From an uncultured Ignavibacteriales bacterium (GTDB taxonomy: Bacteria; Bacteroidota; Ignavibacteria; Ignavibacteriales; Ignavibacteriaceae), in contig CAJXGP010000001.1 of the NCBI GenBank assembly GCA_913053915.1, positions 1 to 35,029 on the forward strand: a stretch of DNA of 35,029 nucleotides. The letters are read 5' to 3'. Shown piece by piece: positions 33,907 to 35,029 of the stretch. The first letter of the stretch is position 1. Each line of letters starts with the position of its first letter. The position numbers were made by a program, and so were the translations under genes. The notes below the pieces were generated by a model. It saw nothing but the letters and a program-made list of their open reading frames with translations. It was not told the origin of the DNA and did not search any database.

Positions 33907-34160
33907 TATAGATTTCTCCCAATTAAGCCACTAATAAAAACAAGTATTGCTATAATAAAATAAGGTATTCCAATATCAACTACTAAACAAGTTAATTTAT
34001 TTCCATCTGATATTGCTGTTGATGAACAATTTATATCTGTCCTTGCATCTGAAACTTGGTCTTGGATAAATGGAAGCATCCACATTCCAATCATAAAAAA
34101 GAACATAGCAAATATAAATCCTATAAATAATCCTCCTTTCTTATCTTTTATTATTTTCAT
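33906..34160 (-). CDS. Two-helix small membrane protein, 84 aa
   Basis: MKIIKDKKGGLFIGFIFAMF FFMIGMWMLPFIQDQVSDAR TDINCSSTAISDGNKLTCLV VDIGIPYFIIAILVFISGLI. Two Cys in the external loop (INCSSTAIS, LTCLVVDI). Same layout as 34162-34425, with C-S-x-T-x-I-x ... K-x-T-C-x-V-x-D conserved, so these are tandem paralogues. Shares a base between its stop and the next start at 33906. Probable abundant particle-membrane protein. Confidence 0.75.
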   Translation of the reverse strand: MKIIKDKKGGLFIGFIFAMFFFMIGMWMLPFIQDQVSDARTDINCSSTAISDGNKLTCLVVDIGIPYFIIAILVFISGLIGRNL

Positions 34161-34161
34161 A

Positions 34162-34425
34162 TTATCTCCCCATTAATTTTGCAGTTAAAAACATTCCCCC
34201 AAGACCTAATATTACACTAATAATAAATGGTGAGGAAACATCAATTACACCACAGGTTACTTTTGTATATGTATTAATTGAAGTATTTGAACAACCCATA
34301 TTTGTCATTACTTGTGTTGAATTTTGGATTATTGGTTTTGCTAATGCTAAACCTAAAATAAATACAACTATCCCAATCATAACTAAAAAAAAAATACCTG
34401 CTTGTCCCCTCTTACTTAAAACCAT
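34162..34425 (-). CDS. Two-helix small membrane protein, paralogue, 87 aa
   Basis: MVLSKRGQAGIFFLVMIGIV VFILGLALAKPIIQNSTQVM TNMGCSNTSINTYTKVTCGV IDVSSPFIISVILGLGGMFL. KRGQAG before the first helix recalls class III (pilin-like) signal peptides, but a second helix follows the loop, so I treat it as a two-pass protein. The loop has the same disulfide-ready Cys pair as 33906-34160. Start overlaps the upstream gene by 10 nt. Confidence 0.75.
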   Translation of the reverse strand: MVLSKRGQAGIFFLVMIGIVVFILGLALAKPIIQNSTQVMTNMGCSNTSINTYTKVTCGVIDVSSPFIISVILGLGGMFLTAKLMGR

Positions 34426-35029
34426 TTAATTCTTTTATTTTTTACAGATTTAATTTCTTTTCTTTCACTTGGAGCAGATAATCTTCTCCCTCTTTTCTGA
34501 ATAACTCTTTTTGGTTCAATCTTACTTGGTCTAAATCCAGAACCTAAATTTACTTGGATTCTCTTTCCTCCTTTTTCAATAAATCCCCCTGCCCCTAATG
34601 TTCCACTTAGAAATTTAATTAATTCTTTTTCAGCTTCTTTTTTTGTTTTAGTTTTTTCTAATAATTTATCCTTTCCATATCTTCTTCCAAATATTTTATA
34701 ATCTTCTTCTATTAAATTTACTTCTTTTGTTTTTTCTGATTTTTTCTTTTTAAAATATTTAAATTTGTTTTCTTTTGGTTTTGGATTTTGATTGAAATTT
34801 GGCTGTTTAAATTTTTGTTCCGAATTTTGTTTATATTTTTGTTTTGATTTCTGTTTAAATTCCTGTCTTGTTGCTTTTTGAAATTCCTGTCTTGTTGCTT
34901 TTTGAAATTCCTGTCCTGTTAATGAATTAGTTATCTGATTATTACTTTGTTGTAATTCCTGTGTTATTGGTTGTGCTATACTTTTTGTTTGAGTTATTTC
35001 TTGGGGTGTAAAACTAAATTTCTGTTTTG
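34416..35029 (-). CDS. C-terminal part of a giant Gln/Lys-rich protein (5' end beyond window)
   Basis: About 204 codons open at the right edge. FSFTPQEITQTKSIAQPITQ ELQQ, tandem ATRQEFQK repeats, a Lys/Gln linker, then a compact basic domain LEKTKTKKEAEKELIKFLSG TLGAGGFIEKGGKRIQVNLG SGFRPSKIEPKRVIQKRGRR L ending KNKRIKWF. In related DPANN proteins I recall this basic end closing the same long coiled-coil protein that begins at 3795. If the element is circular, this is the true C-terminus of that gene. Confidence 0.65.
   Translation of the reverse strand, partial: KQKFSFTPQEITQTKSIAQPITQELQQSNNQITNSLTGQEFQKATRQEFQKATRQEFKQKSKQKYKQNSEQKFKQPNFNQNPKPKENKFKYFKKKKSEKTKEVNLIEEDYKIFGRRYGKDKLLEKTKTKKEAEKELIKFLSGTLGAGGFIEKGGKRIQVNLGSGFRPSKIEPKRVIQKRGRRLSAPSERKEIKSVKNKRIKWF
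34856..34918 (-). repeat. 24-bp tandem repeat (2.6 copies)
   Basis: Unit AAATTCCTGTCTTGTTGCTT plus TTTG on the plus strand, encoding ATRQEFQK in 34416-35029. Perfect over two units, then CCTGTCCTGTT. Confidence 0.7.

Noticed and set aside
1..35029. tRNA, rRNA genes or a recognisable capsid, terminase or relaxase gene
   Set aside because: Looked for by eye on both strands and not found; distant versions could be missed without profile searches.

Overview
The window reads as most of an extrachromosomal element (virus or plasmid) of a DPANN-type archaeon. It is very AT-rich, CpG is rare, and arginine is almost always AGA/AGG. Genes are preceded by archaeal TATA boxes 21-24 nt upstream of the ATG (leaderless mRNAs) or by strong GGAGG ribosome sites. 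Start and stop codons overlap (ATGA, TAATG) across long operons. Secreted and membrane proteins carry lineage-typical features: a DUF2341-LamG adhesin, sequon-rich ectodomains and two-helix membrane proteins. I see no ribosomal, metabolic or tRNA genes, no CRISPR array, and no recognisable terminase, HK97 or double-jelly-roll capsid protein, or relaxase. Virus or vesicle-forming plasmid therefore remains open.

Layout. (1) Positions 1 to about 950 are foreign: CpG-rich, and coding for a Patescibacteria-like extracellular solute-binding protein that happens to be in frame with the giant minus-strand gene starting at 3795. I think this is a chimeric contig end. The gene that runs off the right edge (34416-35029) looks like the true C-terminal part of that giant gene, which would make the element a circle of about 34 kb. 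(2) 3789-7201, minus strand: a structural-looking block with two membrane proteins behind a leader peptide, then eight small proteins, then the giant coiled-coil protein. (3) 7228-11181, plus strand: the core. It holds a P-loop ATPase, several small genes and two non-coding regions with twelve CAAGGCA-type iterons, and is flanked by a perfect 28-bp inverted repeat carrying outward promoters; this is the likely origin. (4) 11196-27452, minus strand: a dense accessory block of about 60 mostly tiny genes. It includes two methyltransferases, a serine recombinase, an HNH nuclease, a PD-(D/E)xK nuclease, many zinc ribbons and about 25 small membrane proteins, and it ends upstream in a winged-helix regulator with operator-like repeats. 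(5) 27602-35029, minus strand: the second part of the structural block, with a 17-residue AT-hook peptide, a membrane ectodomain protein, small basic proteins, a coiled-coil protein, several multi-helix membrane proteins and a 1295-residue surface protein.

If the element is a circle, regions 5 and 2 form one continuous minus-strand structural unit (7201 down through the junction to 27602), the accessory block is a second minus-strand unit, and the plus-strand core sits between them. The most distinctive signals are a C-run/TATA/leaderless promoter family, the iteron array, a conserved 41-nt GC-rich hairpin resembling IS200/IS605 (TnpB) right ends but with no transposase, and repeated modules in which a gene's last codons contain the ribosome site of the next gene. 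Functions are assigned by eye from translated sequence; no database search was run.
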